A stretch of 6,401 nucleotides of DNA from contig JALUWH010000287.1 in the NCBI GenBank assembly GCA_027019685.1, positions 1-6,401 of the forward strand. The letters are read 5' to 3'. Below are positions 6,217 to 6,401 of the stretch, in pieces. The notes under the pieces were generated by a model. It was not told where the DNA came from and did not search any database. It was given only the letters and a program-made list of their open reading frames with translations. The position numbers were made by a program, and so were the translations under genes. The stretch comes from Ghiorsea sp. GTDB lineage: Bacteria > Pseudomonadota > Zetaproteobacteria > Mariprofundales > Mariprofundaceae. Within the stretch, counting starts at the first letter, position 1. Each line of letters opens with the position of its first letter.

Positions 6217-6401
6217 ATGAGTGATGTTATGCAGGTTCAGGCAGAAGAGATTATTGAAGGCATTGAACAAGAGGGGAACCAAACATCAGAAACCCAAGCA
6301 ACAGAAAAAGCTAAGGTTAATATTCGAACGTTAGCGCGCCGCAATATGGTTTGGTCAGTTTTGTTTTTTGCTGTGCTTGGTGCAACAGTGTTGTTTACAT
6401 C
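6217..6401 (+). CDS. N-terminus of a membrane protein, probably a PilJ-like methyl-accepting receptor (cut by the right edge)
   Basis: Sixty-one codons are visible and the frame is open at the edge. The product begins with an acidic, glutamine-rich cytoplasmic stretch of about 35 residues. A basic patch NIRTLARRN (about 35-43) follows, then a hydrophobic segment MVWSVLFFAVLGATVLF (about 44-60) that should be the first transmembrane helix, with the positive residues on the cytoplasmic side. This layout fits the start of a methyl-accepting chemotaxis protein. Its position directly after a CheW-like gene matches the pilI-pilJ order of Pil-Chp clusters. No HAMP or signalling domain is in the window, so the receptor call rests on context. 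The coding call is supported by a GGAG eight bases upstream of the ATG. Confidence 0.6.
   Translation, partial: MSDVMQVQAEEIIEGIEQEGNQTSETQATEKAKVNIRTLARRNMVWSVLFFAVLGATVLFT

Overview
The window reads as a chromosomal segment of an AT-leaning Gram-negative bacterium. Two lipoprotein signal peptides and a lytic transglycosylase imply an outer membrane and a thin periplasmic wall. The type IV pilus/type II secretion ATPase and chemotaxis-type genes suggest a pseudomonadotan or a near relative. A zetaproteobacterial origin is a weak guess from gene content and composition; the sequence alone does not settle it. No mobile elements, RNA genes or CRISPR arrays were seen, and coding density is very high.

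The left half (1-3349, minus strand) is a tight three-gene block read right to left. It starts with an MltD-like lytic transglycosylase lipoprotein carrying two LysM repeats. Next comes a family 5 (OppA/DppA-type) solute-binding lipoprotein, whose start overlaps the end of the first gene by 31 bp. Last is the 5' part of xseA (exonuclease VII large subunit), whose ATG shares one base with the preceding TAA. The first two genes suggest wall turnover and peptide or muropeptide capture. xseA looks like a passenger in the same transcript.

A short divergent intergenic region (about 3350-3451) separates this block from the right half. It holds plausible, overlapping sigma-70-like promoters on both strands.

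The right half (3452-6401, plus strand) is a pilus/chemosensory-type operon. Its first gene encodes a PilB/GspE/MshE-type secretion ATPase fused at its C-terminus to a complete CheY-like receiver domain. The second is a PilI/CheW-like coupling protein, translationally coupled by a one-base stop/start overlap. The third is the N-terminus of a membrane protein, probably a PilJ-like methyl-accepting protein, cut by the right edge. The most interesting feature is the ATPase-receiver fusion at the head of a CheW/receptor-type operon. It suggests that a Pil-Chp-like phosphorelay could signal directly to an assembly motor in the same polypeptide. The MshEN-like N-terminal region of that ATPase lacks the usual RLG residues for cyclic di-GMP binding.
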